This document shows, in pieces, positions 1 through 7,807 of a stretch of DNA of 39,428 nt. Position 1 is the stretch's first letter, and every line of letters starts with the position of its first letter. The DNA comes from Chloroflexota bacterium. GTDB lineage: Bacteria; Chloroflexota; Chloroflexia; Chloroflexales; Roseiflexaceae. Where the stretch lies: contig JAUQOW010000010.1 in NCBI GenBank assembly GCA_030550675.1, forward strand, positions 1-39,428, read 5' to 3'. The notes under the pieces were generated by a model, which saw only the letters and a program-made list of their open reading frames with translations, did no database searches and had not been told where the DNA came from. Made by a program: the position numbers and the translations under genes.

Positions 1-377
1 AGTGTGCCCAGGCGGTGGAGTTCGACCGGCGCCTCGATAATTGCTGGCGTTTGCAGGCTACGTTCAACTTTCTTGGCGATCCCTTTAGCATAATCGGCGG
101 CGCGCTCCAGTTCGGCGGCGATAGCGACGGCTGCCAGCAGGCTGCGCAGGTCGGTAGCGACCGGCTGCTGGGTGGCGATCAGTTCAAAGACGCGCTCATC
201 GATCGCTGTGCGCGCAGCATCGATGTCCCGATCACGGGCGATCACCTCGCGCGCCAGCACGACGTCCAGGCGGTCCAATGACTTGATGGCATCGGCGAGT
301 TGATGCTCCACGCGGCTTCCCATGCGGAGCAGGTCATCGTGCACTGATTGCAGTTGCTTGATGTAGTGATCCCGCAT
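1..377 (-). CDS. phoU: Phosphate-uptake regulator PhoU, 3' end cut by window edge
   Basis: The minus strand from an ATG at 377 is open to the window edge (125 codons, no stop seen), so the C-terminal part is missing. The translation begins MRDHYIKQLQSVHDDLLRMG and continues through ERVFELIATQQPVATDLR and AAELERAADYAKGIAKKVE. This is the first three-helix PhoU repeat, with the conserved Q-P-x-A-x-D-L-R segment and the (E/D)R-x-x-D-x-A-x-x-I helix that binds metal in the family. PhoU links the Pst phosphate transporter to the PhoR/PhoB two-component system and represses the Pho regulon when phosphate is plentiful. The expected pst/pho partners would lie left of the window. The start has only a weak ribosome site, and I see no convincing Pho box upstream. 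Confidence 0.85.
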   Translation of the reverse strand, partial: MRDHYIKQLQSVHDDLLRMGSRVEHQLADAIKSLDRLDVVLAREVIARDRDIDAARTAIDERVFELIATQQPVATDLRSLLAAVAIAAELERAADYAKGIAKKVERSLQTPAIIEAPVELHRLGT

Positions 378-908
378 TGCATGCTCGCTTTCTGATGGAC
401 ATCACTGCACGCTATCGCTCACCAACCAGAGCGCCTGCGAACGTGCTGGCGGAAGTATGCCCTATCGCTTCAGGTTTTGATTTCACCCATGGTACCAGAT
501 ATCTTAACCCTTCTGTGCTAAAAATGTGTTAACGCCCGGTAATATTCTGTTCTGCCAGAAAGGAAGGCGAAGAGATCGTGAAAGAACGTTCATTACGACT
601 CAACGTCGTAGCGTTATCTTTGATCACCTGCAACAGGTTCGTATTTGTGCAATATTCAACCTGATCGCGCCGGACCTTCGGTTCAGATCGGGAAATGAGG
701 CATTGGAATGAGGCAAGCAAGCGCATACATCCATAGAAGGAGGCGTCGTTTTTCCACATATCCGCTTTCCTGCCGGGCATGACATGAGGCTGATGAAACA
801 CGTCTCGTTCATCTTCGCAGTGTACACTGACGATGCGCTTAAGAGACTGCGACACATTTCTGAACTTGCCAGGGCACAACGTGCCGATGCACTGTGAAGA
901 GGCAGACG
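378..908. other. Divergent intergenic region, phoU to sigma factor
   Basis: About 530 bases separate the divergent phoU and ECF sigma genes. Short open frames exist on both strands (for example 526-711) but have no family resemblance or good start signals. The region around 495-545 is AT-richer than its surroundings and carries TTAAC and GTTAA half-sites about 19 bases apart, which could be regulatory but match no box I can name. I see no RNA gene or clear promoter. Confidence 0.4.
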
Positions 909-1502
909 ATGGCGTACAAATCGACACCTATCGAGGGATCCGTTGAGAGCGAAGCGCACATTATCGCACGCGCCAAGGCTGGCGACGCCGATGCGATCAG
1001 CCTGTTGTACGAGCGTTACGCGCCGCAAGTGCGTCGGTACATCGCCTCGCGGCTGGGTGATCCGGTGCTGGCTGAAGATGTGTGCAGCGACGTATTCGTT
1101 AAGATGCTGGAAGGACTGGATCGCTACGAAGATCGCGGCTGGCCCTTCTCCGCCTGGCTCTACCGCATCGCCTATGCGCGAACAATGGATATGCTGCGTC
1201 AGGCGCGGCGGCGTCCGTCGGTTCCGCTTGATGAGAGCGCGCCTCAGGCGCTCGAACCGCCCGATGAGGCAGTCCTCTCGCGCATCGCCTACCACGAACT
1301 TCAGAGCGTGATGCGTGTGCTGACCCGCGATCAACGCCTGGTGCTGCAGTTGCGCTTCGATGAGGATCGCTCTCTTGCTGAAATTGCCGAGTCGCTTGGG
1401 CGCACCGTTGGATCGGTGAAGGCGCTGCAACACCGGGGATTAATGCGCCTTGCCGAAGCGCTCGCCGATCATCCGGCGTATCGACCGGTTGCCGCATCCT
1501 GA
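909..1502 (+). CDS. ECF-family RNA polymerase sigma factor
   Basis: A 197-residue sigma-70 family protein with the two-domain ECF layout. Region 2 lies at about residues 15-85, with LLYERYAPQVRRYIASRLGD, an AEDVCSDVFVKM core-binding segment, and a WLYRIAYARTMDMLRQ segment for -10 recognition and melting. Region 4 lies at about 130-185, with LTRDQRLVLQLRF and a helix-turn-helix (LAEIAESLGRTVGSVKALQHR) that contacts the -35 element. Region 3 is absent, as expected for ECF factors. The start at 909 is preferred because AAGAGG sits six bases upstream; a GTG at 894 would add five residues. No anti-sigma gene is adjacent: the next gene is a zincin with its own promoter. The target regulon cannot be read from this window. 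Confidence 0.88.
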   Translation: MAYKSTPIEGSVESEAHIIARAKAGDADAISLLYERYAPQVRRYIASRLGDPVLAEDVCSDVFVKMLEGLDRYEDRGWPFSAWLYRIAYARTMDMLRQARRRPSVPLDESAPQALEPPDEAVLSRIAYHELQSVMRVLTRDQRLVLQLRFDEDRSLAEIAESLGRTVGSVKALQHRGLMRLAEALADHPAYRPVAAS

Positions 1503-1563
1503 CGCTTGTCGCCGTCACCTCCGACGCTTTGCCATCACATCGCCTCGCGTGCGTTAAGAACTC

Positions 1564-1593
1564 TTGACGCCTGTTCCATTGCCCGCGTATAAT
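1564..1593 (+). promoter_or_regulatory. Sigma-70 promoter for zincin/GH18/TPR run
   Basis: TTGACG at 1564-1569 and a perfect TATAAT at 1588-1593 are separated by 18 bp. Transcription would start near 1600, giving a leader of about 30 nt to the ATG at 1629. Confidence 0.7.
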
Positions 1594-1628
1594 GCCCTGG
1601 GAGGGTGATTTCGGGGTGATGGACATAT

Positions 1629-1994
1629 ATGGACCGCGAAACTTTCGAAGCGATCGTTGTTGAGGCGCTCGAGTCGCTGCCGCCAGAGTTCGCCCGATAT
1701 CTGAACAACGTCGAGGTGCGCATCGAAATGCGTCCGACCCGCGAGCAGCGGCGTGCGCTTGGTCTGCGCCCCTGGCAGACGATCTACGGTTTGTATGAAG
1801 GCGTGCCGCTCACTGAGCGCGCTGGAGGCGAACCGCTTCTTCCTGATGTGATCACAATTTTTCAGGCGCCGCTGGTGCGCGATTTTCCTTCTCGTGAAGC
1901 GTTGCGCGAAGAGGTGCGCCGCACGGTGCTGCACGAGATCGCCCACTTTTTCGGCATCAGCGATGAACGACTCCAGGAGTTGGACGCCTACTGA
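1629..1994 (+). CDS. Zincin-like metallopeptidase family protein
   Basis: A 121-residue protein of the short zincin-like family (PF06262, formerly DUF1025). The zinc motif is seen directly as HEIAH at residues 102-106, followed by FGISDERLQELD, the usual G-x-x-(D/E) continuation. In the family the two His residues bind zinc and the Glu activates water; physiological substrates are not established. There is no signal peptide or membrane segment, so it should be cytoplasmic. The length is normal. It is the first gene after the promoter at 1564-1593. The next gene starts 27 bp after its stop, so the two are probably co-transcribed. Confidence 0.85.
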   Translation: MDRETFEAIVVEALESLPPEFARYLNNVEVRIEMRPTREQRRALGLRPWQTIYGLYEGVPLTERAGGEPLLPDVITIFQAPLVRDFPSREALREEVRRTVLHEIAHFFGISDERLQELDAY

Positions 1995-2021
1995 GCGAAT
2001 ATCCTTCGCTGTTATGCGGTC

Positions 2022-3311
2022 ATGCGACACTTCTTTTCATCACCGCTGTCTGCATCGATCTACGCTGTGTCGTTGATCGTCTGGGCATTGCTGGTGGCTG
2101 ATACCGTGAGTCTTGCCCGGCGCGCCACCGAGCCGCCGGTGTTCCCAACCTCCACCCTGGCGCCGACAGCAACCATTGAGCCTGCTGATGCCGCGCCAGC
2201 TCCTGCGCCGACCCTCGTTCCTTCCGCTCCGGCGCATGATGCGGCGCCAGCAGCGCCTGACATAACGCTGGAAGGCGGTTGGTTTCATCCAAAGACCGGG
2301 CGCTATATCGCTGCCTGGCTCCCCAATTCATTCGGGTCCGAAAATCGTGAGTCGTTCGAGGCGAATGCCGACATCCTCGATGAGATCAGCCCCTTCTGGT
2401 ATTCCCCCTCGCCGAGCGGCGCCCTGCGTTTCGGGAGCGAGGCGCGCGATCGCACGCTGGTCGAACTGGCGCACAGCAAAAACGTCCTCGTCATTCCCAC
2501 CGTCCATAATATCATCACCGGCGATGATCCGGTTCCTGGCATTCTGCGCAATCCGCGCTTGCGGTCGTACCACGTGCAGCAGATTGTCGATGAAGTGTTG
2601 ACCTACGGCTACGACGGGATCGATATCGATTACGAGTTTCTGAGCAGCAGTCTGCGCAATGAGTACAGTGCCTTCATTCTGGAACTGGCGGACGCGCTCC
2701 ACGCGCACGGCAAATTGCTGACGGTCGCTGTTCACGCTAAAGATTGCGATTACTGCGGGCTAGGGGGATTTCAGGATTGGGCTGTCATCGGTCAGGTGGT
2801 TGACCGACTACGGATTATGACCTACGACTACCACTGGCGCGGCGGCGGTCCCGGTCCGGTGGCGCCGGTCTACTGGGTCGAACGAGTGGCGCGCTATGCG
2901 GTGACGGTCGTTGATCCGGCGAAGGTGGTGATCGGCGTGCCGTTCTACGGCTACAACTGGCCCCGCGACGGCGGCGGCAATGCCCGTGGGCAGACGTGGG
3001 CGATGATCAATGAGATCATTCAGACGTATCGCCTGTCGGTCAATCTGATGGAAAGCAATCAGAACGGTCTGGTGCAGGAAAACTGGATTACGTACACTTC
3101 GCGCACCGAGGGACGGCGCGAGGTCTGGTTCGCCACCAGCAGCGGGCTTGATGCCAAACTGCGCCTGGTGCAGGAACTCGATCTGGCAGGGATTGCGATC
3201 TGGCGGCTCGGCGGCGAAGACCCGCGCAACTGGGAGGTTATTCGCGCGCGCCTGCTGCAGGACCCGTATGAGTCGCAGCGGGTGTTGAGGCGTCTGTTGC
3301 CGGAGCACTGA
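2022..3311 (+). CDS. Glycoside hydrolase family 18 protein, exported
   Basis: A 429-residue protein with a hydrophobic N-terminal segment (about residues 10-27) that can act as signal peptide or anchor, then a Pro/Ala/Thr-rich linker (about 35-80) and a GH18 TIM barrel. The catalytic signature DGIDIDYE occupies residues 198-205, matching D-x-x-D-x-D-x-E, with Glu205 as the predicted acid. Later barrel strands include RIMTYDYHW and KVVIGVPFYGYNW, and the C-terminal GIAIWRLGGEDP is typical of the YaaH/SleL-like branch. These enzymes cleave beta-1,4-linked N-acetylglucosamine in chitin or peptidoglycan; the cell wall is the likelier target here, by inference. Its stop overlaps the next start by one base, suggesting translational coupling. 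The start lacks an obvious ribosome site. Confidence 0.87.
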   Translation: MRHFFSSPLSASIYAVSLIVWALLVADTVSLARRATEPPVFPTSTLAPTATIEPADAAPAPAPTLVPSAPAHDAAPAAPDITLEGGWFHPKTGRYIAAWLPNSFGSENRESFEANADILDEISPFWYSPSPSGALRFGSEARDRTLVELAHSKNVLVIPTVHNIITGDDPVPGILRNPRLRSYHVQQIVDEVLTYGYDGIDIDYEFLSSSLRNEYSAFILELADALHAHGKLLTVAVHAKDCDYCGLGGFQDWAVIGQVVDRLRIMTYDYHWRGGGPGPVAPVYWVERVARYAVTVVDPAKVVIGVPFYGYNWPRDGGGNARGQTWAMINEIIQTYRLSVNLMESNQNGLVQENWITYTSRTEGRREVWFATSSGLDAKLRLVQELDLAGIAIWRLGGEDPRNWEVIRARLLQDPYESQRVLRRLLPEH

Positions 3312-4459
3312 TGATCAGGTCGGAGATCAAAGCGAACGAGCGCGAGGCGGCGCAACTCTTCGTGCGCGGGGTGGCGGCGGCGCGCGGCGGGCAGCGACGC
3401 CTGGCGGCGGTGCTGTTGTCGCGAGTGGTGCAACTCGATCCGCAGCACGAAATGGGGTGGCTGTGGCTCTCCGGCGTGCTCGATGATCCGAAGGAGATTG
3501 CATTCTGTCTGCACGCGGCGCTGGCGATCAATCCGCACAACGAGCGCGCGCAGCGCGGGCTGGCGTGGCTGAAAAGCCGCCAGTTGCTGCGTGATGATGA
3601 TACGCCGCTCACGGCGCCGTTTGCGCGCGCGGCGCCCGCCGCGTTGCCCGTCGCTCCGGCTGCATCTTCGCCTGATGGCGAGGTTCGGAAAGCGCCGATG
3701 TCATGGCAGGCGCGCGCGGCGCAGGCTCTTCGCCGGTTGATCCCGGCGCCAGCGCCGTCGTCCGATCACACCGACTCGTGGTGGGTCGGCTGGCGTCACT
3801 CACGCCAGGAGATGAGTCGGGCGCGCGCGCTGCTCTGGAGTATGCCAGTGCTGCTCCTGTTGCTCACGCTTGCGCTTAATTATGCGCTTCGCGCGGCAGT
3901 GGAACGAAATGAGGCGCTCATCGCCGCAGAACTGGCGCAGCGGGCGAGCGCCGCCGAACCTCAGTCGCCGCCGGTGAACGGCGCTGAGGCGCCGTCGCCC
4001 GACATTCCGGCGATCCTCGAACCAGAACTTGCCGCCGAGCGCGAAGCAGCGACGCTGGCGTACCTCAGCCGTCTGGAAGAGCCGCGCGCCCGGCTGCGCG
4101 GCGCGATTGAGTCGTACCGCAACGCGACGAGCCGCCCTGGCGGATCGTCGATTGTCCATGCGACGTCGGCGCAGCGGCTGCGGGACGAGATCGAGCAGGC
4201 ATACGCCGTGATCGCCGCACTCGATCCGCCCGAAACGCTCGCCGAGGCGCACGCGCTTTACCTGCAAGGGCTGGAACTGGAACTGACCGCGCTCGACCAC
4301 ATGCTGGCGTTCTACCGCGGCTTTCGCGCCGAAGACGCCAACCGCGCGGCGCTGGCGATGGCGGACGCCGCGCAGCGCCTCGGTCGGGCGCGCCAGATGT
4401 TCGACCGACAGCAAGCGGAACTTTCGTTTGGGGGACCTTCGCCTCATTCACCCCGGTGA
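3311..4459 (+). CDS. TPR-containing single-pass membrane protein
   Basis: A 382-residue protein of unknown function. Residues about 10-80 form TPR-like helical repeats (AAQLFVRGVAAARGGQ, AVLLSRVVQLDPQHEMGWLW, LHAALAINPHNERAQRGLAW), usually a protein-binding surface. A Pro/Ala-rich linker follows. One strong transmembrane helix lies near residues 174-196 (SMPVLLLLLTLALNYAL). The C-terminal half (about 230-370) is helical and would lie on the opposite side of the membrane from the TPRs. It overlaps the GH18 stop by one base and is probably part of the same transcript, so a role at the cell envelope is plausible. No catalytic motif is visible. Confidence 0.7.
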   Translation: MIRSEIKANEREAAQLFVRGVAAARGGQRRLAAVLLSRVVQLDPQHEMGWLWLSGVLDDPKEIAFCLHAALAINPHNERAQRGLAWLKSRQLLRDDDTPLTAPFARAAPAALPVAPAASSPDGEVRKAPMSWQARAAQALRRLIPAPAPSSDHTDSWWVGWRHSRQEMSRARALLWSMPVLLLLLTLALNYALRAAVERNEALIAAELAQRASAAEPQSPPVNGAEAPSPDIPAILEPELAAEREAATLAYLSRLEEPRARLRGAIESYRNATSRPGGSSIVHATSAQRLRDEIEQAYAVIAALDPPETLAEAHALYLQGLELELTALDHMLAFYRGFRAEDANRAALAMADAAQRLGRARQMFDRQQAELSFGGPSPHSPR

Positions 4460-4502
4460 GCGCGAATTCGACGCCTCGCCAACTGTATCGAGGAGAGCAA
4501 CT

Positions 4503-4841
4503 TTACTCAATCCGGCGCGAGCGGATGATCAACGCCACCTGCGCCACCAGCCCGGCGAGCGCCAGCCCGTAGCAGATTGAGGCGACAAGTTGCGCTGGCA
4601 CAGGGGGAAGGTTCAGCAACACGCCAGCGCCGGAGACGAGAAACCCCGCCCCCATTGCTCCAAGCGATCCCTGCGCCAAGCGCTCCTGGATGCGCGCGAT
4701 GCGGCGCAACCGCGGATCACGAAACGTATCGTCCCAGGGTTTGCCGCCGAGCCGCAGGCGAAACCAGGGCAGCAGCGCCGCCAGCGCAATCATGAACGCG
4801 CCGCCAAGTGCTGTGACCCAGGCTGTGGTTGCGTCTGCCAT
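4503..4841 (-). CDS. Small three-helix membrane protein, function unknown
   Basis: A 112-residue hydrophobic protein starting MADATTAWVTALGGAFM. Three membrane segments are visible: an N-terminal one, a middle one around GSLGAMGAGFLVSGAGVLL, and a C-terminal one around ICYGLALAGLVAQVALII. A charged segment (RDPRLRRIARIQERLAQ) joins the first two. I prefer the ATG at 4841, five bases after the upstream stop; the longer frame to 4907 would run back into that gene. It is the last member of a three-gene minus-strand run with the FAD protein and the flippase-like protein, so a membrane-lipid role is possible but not shown. Confidence 0.6.
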   Translation of the reverse strand: MADATTAWVTALGGAFMIALAALLPWFRLRLGGKPWDDTFRDPRLRRIARIQERLAQGSLGAMGAGFLVSGAGVLLNLPPVPAQLVASICYGLALAGLVAQVALIIRSRRIE

Positions 4842-4846
4842 AGGCG

Positions 4847-6190
4847 TTATGAGGCGCGCAGCGCCACGCCGCCGCGCAGCCGCAGCGTCTCGGCGTACTG
4901 ATGGCATTCCGCCGCCACGCGACGCCCCAGTTCGACCGCATAGTTCGTTCCGCGGTCCCAGGGGTACACCTGACTCATACTTGCCCAGAACAGACCGCGC
5001 AGCGGCGTCGCCAGCGGCGGAATGTTGCGTGCGTGGTTAACCGGCACGATCGGCTGCGCATACGGTTCGCGGTGGAGCCAGTACGCCCGCACCCACGATG
5101 GATCGAAATGCGGGTTGACCCGCGCCAGCGCCGGGAGGAAGCGCTGAAGCAACTCATCAGGCGCAAGGCGGAAATACTCGTGATCCGGGTCGAGATAGTC
5201 GCCGCAGTAGATCAAATGATCACCGCCATAGTGCGCTGGCTCAATAAAGTTGGTATGCTCAACCAGCGCCAGGAAAGGAAACTCGCGTTTTGGCGGCATC
5301 AACCAGTACGTGCCGTCGGTCAGCAGGCGCTGCCGCAACGCAATCGTCATCACCACCGCTCCCATTGAGCGCAGCGTGCGCAGATGGCTGAGGTAATCCG
5401 CAGGCAGATGCGGCGCCAGGCGCGCCAGCAGCGCTGGCGAACCGGTGACAATCACCGCATCGACATCCTCAGCGGCGCCAGCCAGTGCGCCGCCAGCCGT
5501 CACCTGCCATGCGTCATCGTCCAGTTGCCTCAGCGCTGCGACCGGAGCGCTGAGGTGCACGACGGCGCCGAGGCTTCGCACTCGTTCGACCAGCGCATCG
5601 CAAAACGCCTGAAACCCGCCGACGAAGTAGCCCAACCGGAAACTGCGCGCCTTGAGCCGCGCCCATAGCCATGCCATGTTGACTTCGTCGGCATGCGGAC
5701 CAAACTTGCCCTCCAGCAGCGGACGCCAGATCTCGCGGTAGACATTCGGACCGCACCAGCGCAGCGTCCATTCCGCCGCTGTCACCTTTTCGAGCGTCTG
5801 CCAGTCTTTCGTGACGTACTTCAGATAGGCGGCAGCCAGCCCGAAGCGCAGCCGGTCGATAAAGGGAACAGCCGGGAAGCGCAGCACCGGCAGCACGCCA
5901 TCCAGCGCATACGAGCGACCATTCCACCACTGCGCCGTGATCGGGCGACGGAAAAAGAGCCTGTCGCTCAAGCCGATCTCCTGCACGAGCGCTTTGATGG
6001 CGACATCGCTCTCAAACAGATGGTGGTAGAAGCGTTCGAGGGGCCATTCCCAGCGCTCGTCGCGGAACCCCGACGCCAGCCCGCCAGCGACCGGCGCCGC
6101 TTCATAAACCACCACGCTATGACCGCTGCGCGCCAGATCGTAGGCGGCGGTCAACCCGGCAACACCCGCACCGATGATTGCAACTTTCAC
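4847..6190 (-). CDS. FAD-dependent amine-oxidase/protoporphyrinogen-oxidase-like protein
   Basis: A 447-residue flavoprotein. The N-terminus MKVAIIGAGVAGLTAAYDLA carries the GxGxxG dinucleotide fold (residues 7-12), with an acidic residue at the end of strand 2 (VVVYEA) to bind the adenosine ribose. GGLASGF follows as the usual second flavin motif. The C-terminal GLFWASMSQVYPWDRGTNYAVELGRRVA resembles the FAD-contacting end of the NAD(P)/FAD amine-oxidase superfamily, which includes HemY/PPOX, phytoene desaturases and HpnE. The substrate is not determined. It starts with GTG at 6190, with GGAGG seven bases upstream, and overlaps the stop of the upstream flippase-like gene by four bases (GTGA). 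That coupling suggests a shared lipid or isoprenoid pathway, which is an inference. Confidence 0.8.
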   Translation of the reverse strand: MKVAIIGAGVAGLTAAYDLARSGHSVVVYEAAPVAGGLASGFRDERWEWPLERFYHHLFESDVAIKALVQEIGLSDRLFFRRPITAQWWNGRSYALDGVLPVLRFPAVPFIDRLRFGLAAAYLKYVTKDWQTLEKVTAAEWTLRWCGPNVYREIWRPLLEGKFGPHADEVNMAWLWARLKARSFRLGYFVGGFQAFCDALVERVRSLGAVVHLSAPVAALRQLDDDAWQVTAGGALAGAAEDVDAVIVTGSPALLARLAPHLPADYLSHLRTLRSMGAVVMTIALRQRLLTDGTYWLMPPKREFPFLALVEHTNFIEPAHYGGDHLIYCGDYLDPDHEYFRLAPDELLQRFLPALARVNPHFDPSWVRAYWLHREPYAQPIVPVNHARNIPPLATPLRGLFWASMSQVYPWDRGTNYAVELGRRVAAECHQYAETLRLRGGVALRAS

Positions 6191-7173
6191 TGCACTGCCT
6201 CCGTCGCCCTGCCAAAATCGCGCCAGCCCAGGCGCTCACTGAGCATATACCAGGCGCCGAGCGCAGTGATCGGCAACCAGAGCGCCACGTGCAGCACAAC
6301 CGTATAACTGGTCGCTACCGCCTGATCGACGTTGAACGCCATCAGCACTGCAATGCCGGGTACGTGGAAGGTGCCAATATACCCCGGAGTCGAGGGGAGG
6401 GTGGTAAACAGATTCACCACTGCCGTCATCAGCATCAGCACGAGAAACGATGTCTCGAACGGAAAGGCGTGCATTACGAACCAGTACTTGCCGGTTTCAG
6501 TCAACCAGATAAGCGTTGACGAAACAAAGATCAGCGCCAGGTCGCGCGGACTGCGCAGCGACTGCAACCCTTCGACAAAACGGTCGAACAGACCATGCAC
6601 AAGGGAGCGAAAACGTTCAGGAACGAACCGATCAACAAGCCAGGCATATGCGCGGCTCATGCGCGCTGGTCGTGCGGCGAGCGCCAGGAATGCCGCAAGC
6701 GCCGCCAGAAACAGGACGCTCAGAATCGTAACCAGCGAAGAGTAGACTGGCGGCAGCGGCGCGAACGGCAACGTCACGAAGACGAACAGCAACATCACCA
6801 GACCGTCGAAGAGGCGCTCGAGCACGACGGTCGCCAGCGACGCGCTGATCGGCACGTTCTCTTTGCGTTTCAGCACGTATGAACGCAGGACCTCGCCGGC
6901 GCGCGCAGGGTAGACGTTGTTGCCCATGTAGCCAATGACGACGATGGGGAACAGGCGCGATACCGGAATCGGCGCGAGGTGACGCAGCATATAGTGCCAG
7001 CGCCAAGTGCGCGCCCAGACTGCCAGAAAATAAACGCCGACGCCGGGCGCCAGCCACCAGTAATTCGCCTGACGTATAACCTGCCAGAAGGTCTGAAAGT
7101 CGAGTCCGCGAAGCGCAATCCAGAGGCAAACGGCGCTGACGACGATCCCCAGCCACAACTTCCAATTGCGCAC
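6187..7173 (-). CDS. Lysylphosphatidylglycerol synthase TM-region-like flippase protein
   Basis: A polytopic membrane protein of the UPF0104 / LPG_synthase_TM family (PF03706). About eight hydrophobic helices are visible, along with the family's conserved region IGYMGNNVYPARAGEVLRSYVL and the later TTLPSTPGYIGTFH segment. Relatives include the flippase half of MprF and AglD-type proteins, which are thought to move lipids or lipid-linked sugars across the membrane. The aminoacyl-transferase domain of MprF is absent. The frame is open up to a TTG at 7230, but I choose the GTG at 7173, which has GGAGAG upstream and starts just before the first helix. Its 3' end overlaps the FAD gene start by four bases. 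Confidence 0.78.
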   Translation of the reverse strand: MRNWKLWLGIVVSAVCLWIALRGLDFQTFWQVIRQANYWWLAPGVGVYFLAVWARTWRWHYMLRHLAPIPVSRLFPIVVIGYMGNNVYPARAGEVLRSYVLKRKENVPISASLATVVLERLFDGLVMLLFVFVTLPFAPLPPVYSSLVTILSVLFLAALAAFLALAARPARMSRAYAWLVDRFVPERFRSLVHGLFDRFVEGLQSLRSPRDLALIFVSSTLIWLTETGKYWFVMHAFPFETSFLVLMLMTAVVNLFTTLPSTPGYIGTFHVPGIAVLMAFNVDQAVATSYTVVLHVALWLPITALGAWYMLSERLGWRDFGRATEAVQ

Positions 7174-7264
7174 CAAAGGAGTCTCTCCAGCGAAGCGCGG
7201 GTCAGCCGCGCGATGGCGTGTCTGCAACAATGACGCGGCAGTGGATACCCGGCGTCAGGTGGGC

Positions 7265-7294
7265 ATGATACTCTGTATAACGGGATTCTGTCAA
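7265..7294 (-). promoter_or_regulatory. Sigma-70 promoter for flippase/FAD operon
   Basis: Reading the minus strand, TTGACA (7289-7294) and TATCAT (7265-7270) are 18 bp apart. Transcription would begin near 7258, before the flippase-like gene. Confidence 0.6.
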
Positions 7295-7309
7295 TTGCAG
7301 GGAACGAAA

Positions 7310-7500
7310 GGGGTCCAGGCATGCATTGTCAGGCGGCAAGAAAGCGCATGCCCGCCGCGCCCTGGCTGGCGACTGAAGTCGCGCCGGGCGGGCGTTCCGC
7401 CGGGCGACAATCTGCGCGGTTCGGCGCGCTCACCGCGCGTGGACGCCGCCGTTCCCGTCCGCGCGGGCGGACGGTCGGCTGCAGGTCCATCAGGGGCGAT
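7310..7500. repeat. Dispersed repeat copy A (pairs with 21236-21432)
   Basis: About 190 bp that align with a second copy near 21.3 kb in the same orientation. Shared blocks include GCATGxATTGTCAGGCGGCAAG at the left end, a 27-base identical stretch containing GCGCGGTTCGGCGCGCTCAC, and GTCCGxTCAGGGGCGAT-like sequence at the right end. The centre differs: this copy has a GC-rich inverted pair (GCCGGGCGG / CCGCCGGGC) where the other has a different GC-rich hairpin. The minus-strand reading frame is similar in both copies, but no known protein family is recognised. Confidence 0.75.
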
Positions 7501-7807
7501 GTTATGTTAATCGCCGGCAACCTTGCCGGTGCGTTCACGGCGCGCCGCACGCGCCTGCGCGCCGCAAGCAGGACGAAGACCGTCACACCCGTCAGAATGG
7601 CGGTTTCATGCCATCCCGCCCGCTTCAACGCGGTCCTGCGCCTGCCCGCATCGTGCGCGCCAGCAGGCGGTCGGGAGCGCGCTGAGGAGTGTCGCCAAAG
7701 AAGACCCGGCGCGCCCTCTGGTCGCTTCCCCATCCACGTGATCCCGGCGTCAGCCCCTCGCCAGCGCCGGTCACATTTCATACGCGGAGCAGCATTCGCT
7801 CGCCAAT
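7501..7807. other. Intergenic stretch with no recognisable gene
   Basis: About 300 bases between the dispersed repeat and the interrupted hydrolase. A minus-strand frame (7329-7817) runs through it and the repeat, but the product is Arg/Ala/Pro-rich with no domain and no plausible ribosome site. I see no RNA gene or terminator. It may be decayed sequence downstream of the pseudogene. Confidence 0.4.

Noticed and set aside
495-545. TTAAC/GTTAA half-sites as a Pho box controlling phoU
   Set aside because: Spacing and sequence do not match known Pho boxes, and no second copy is visible.
526-711. 61-codon open frame upstream of the sigma factor
   Set aside because: No ribosome site or family resemblance, and overlapping open frames exist on the other strand; length is expected by chance at this GC content.
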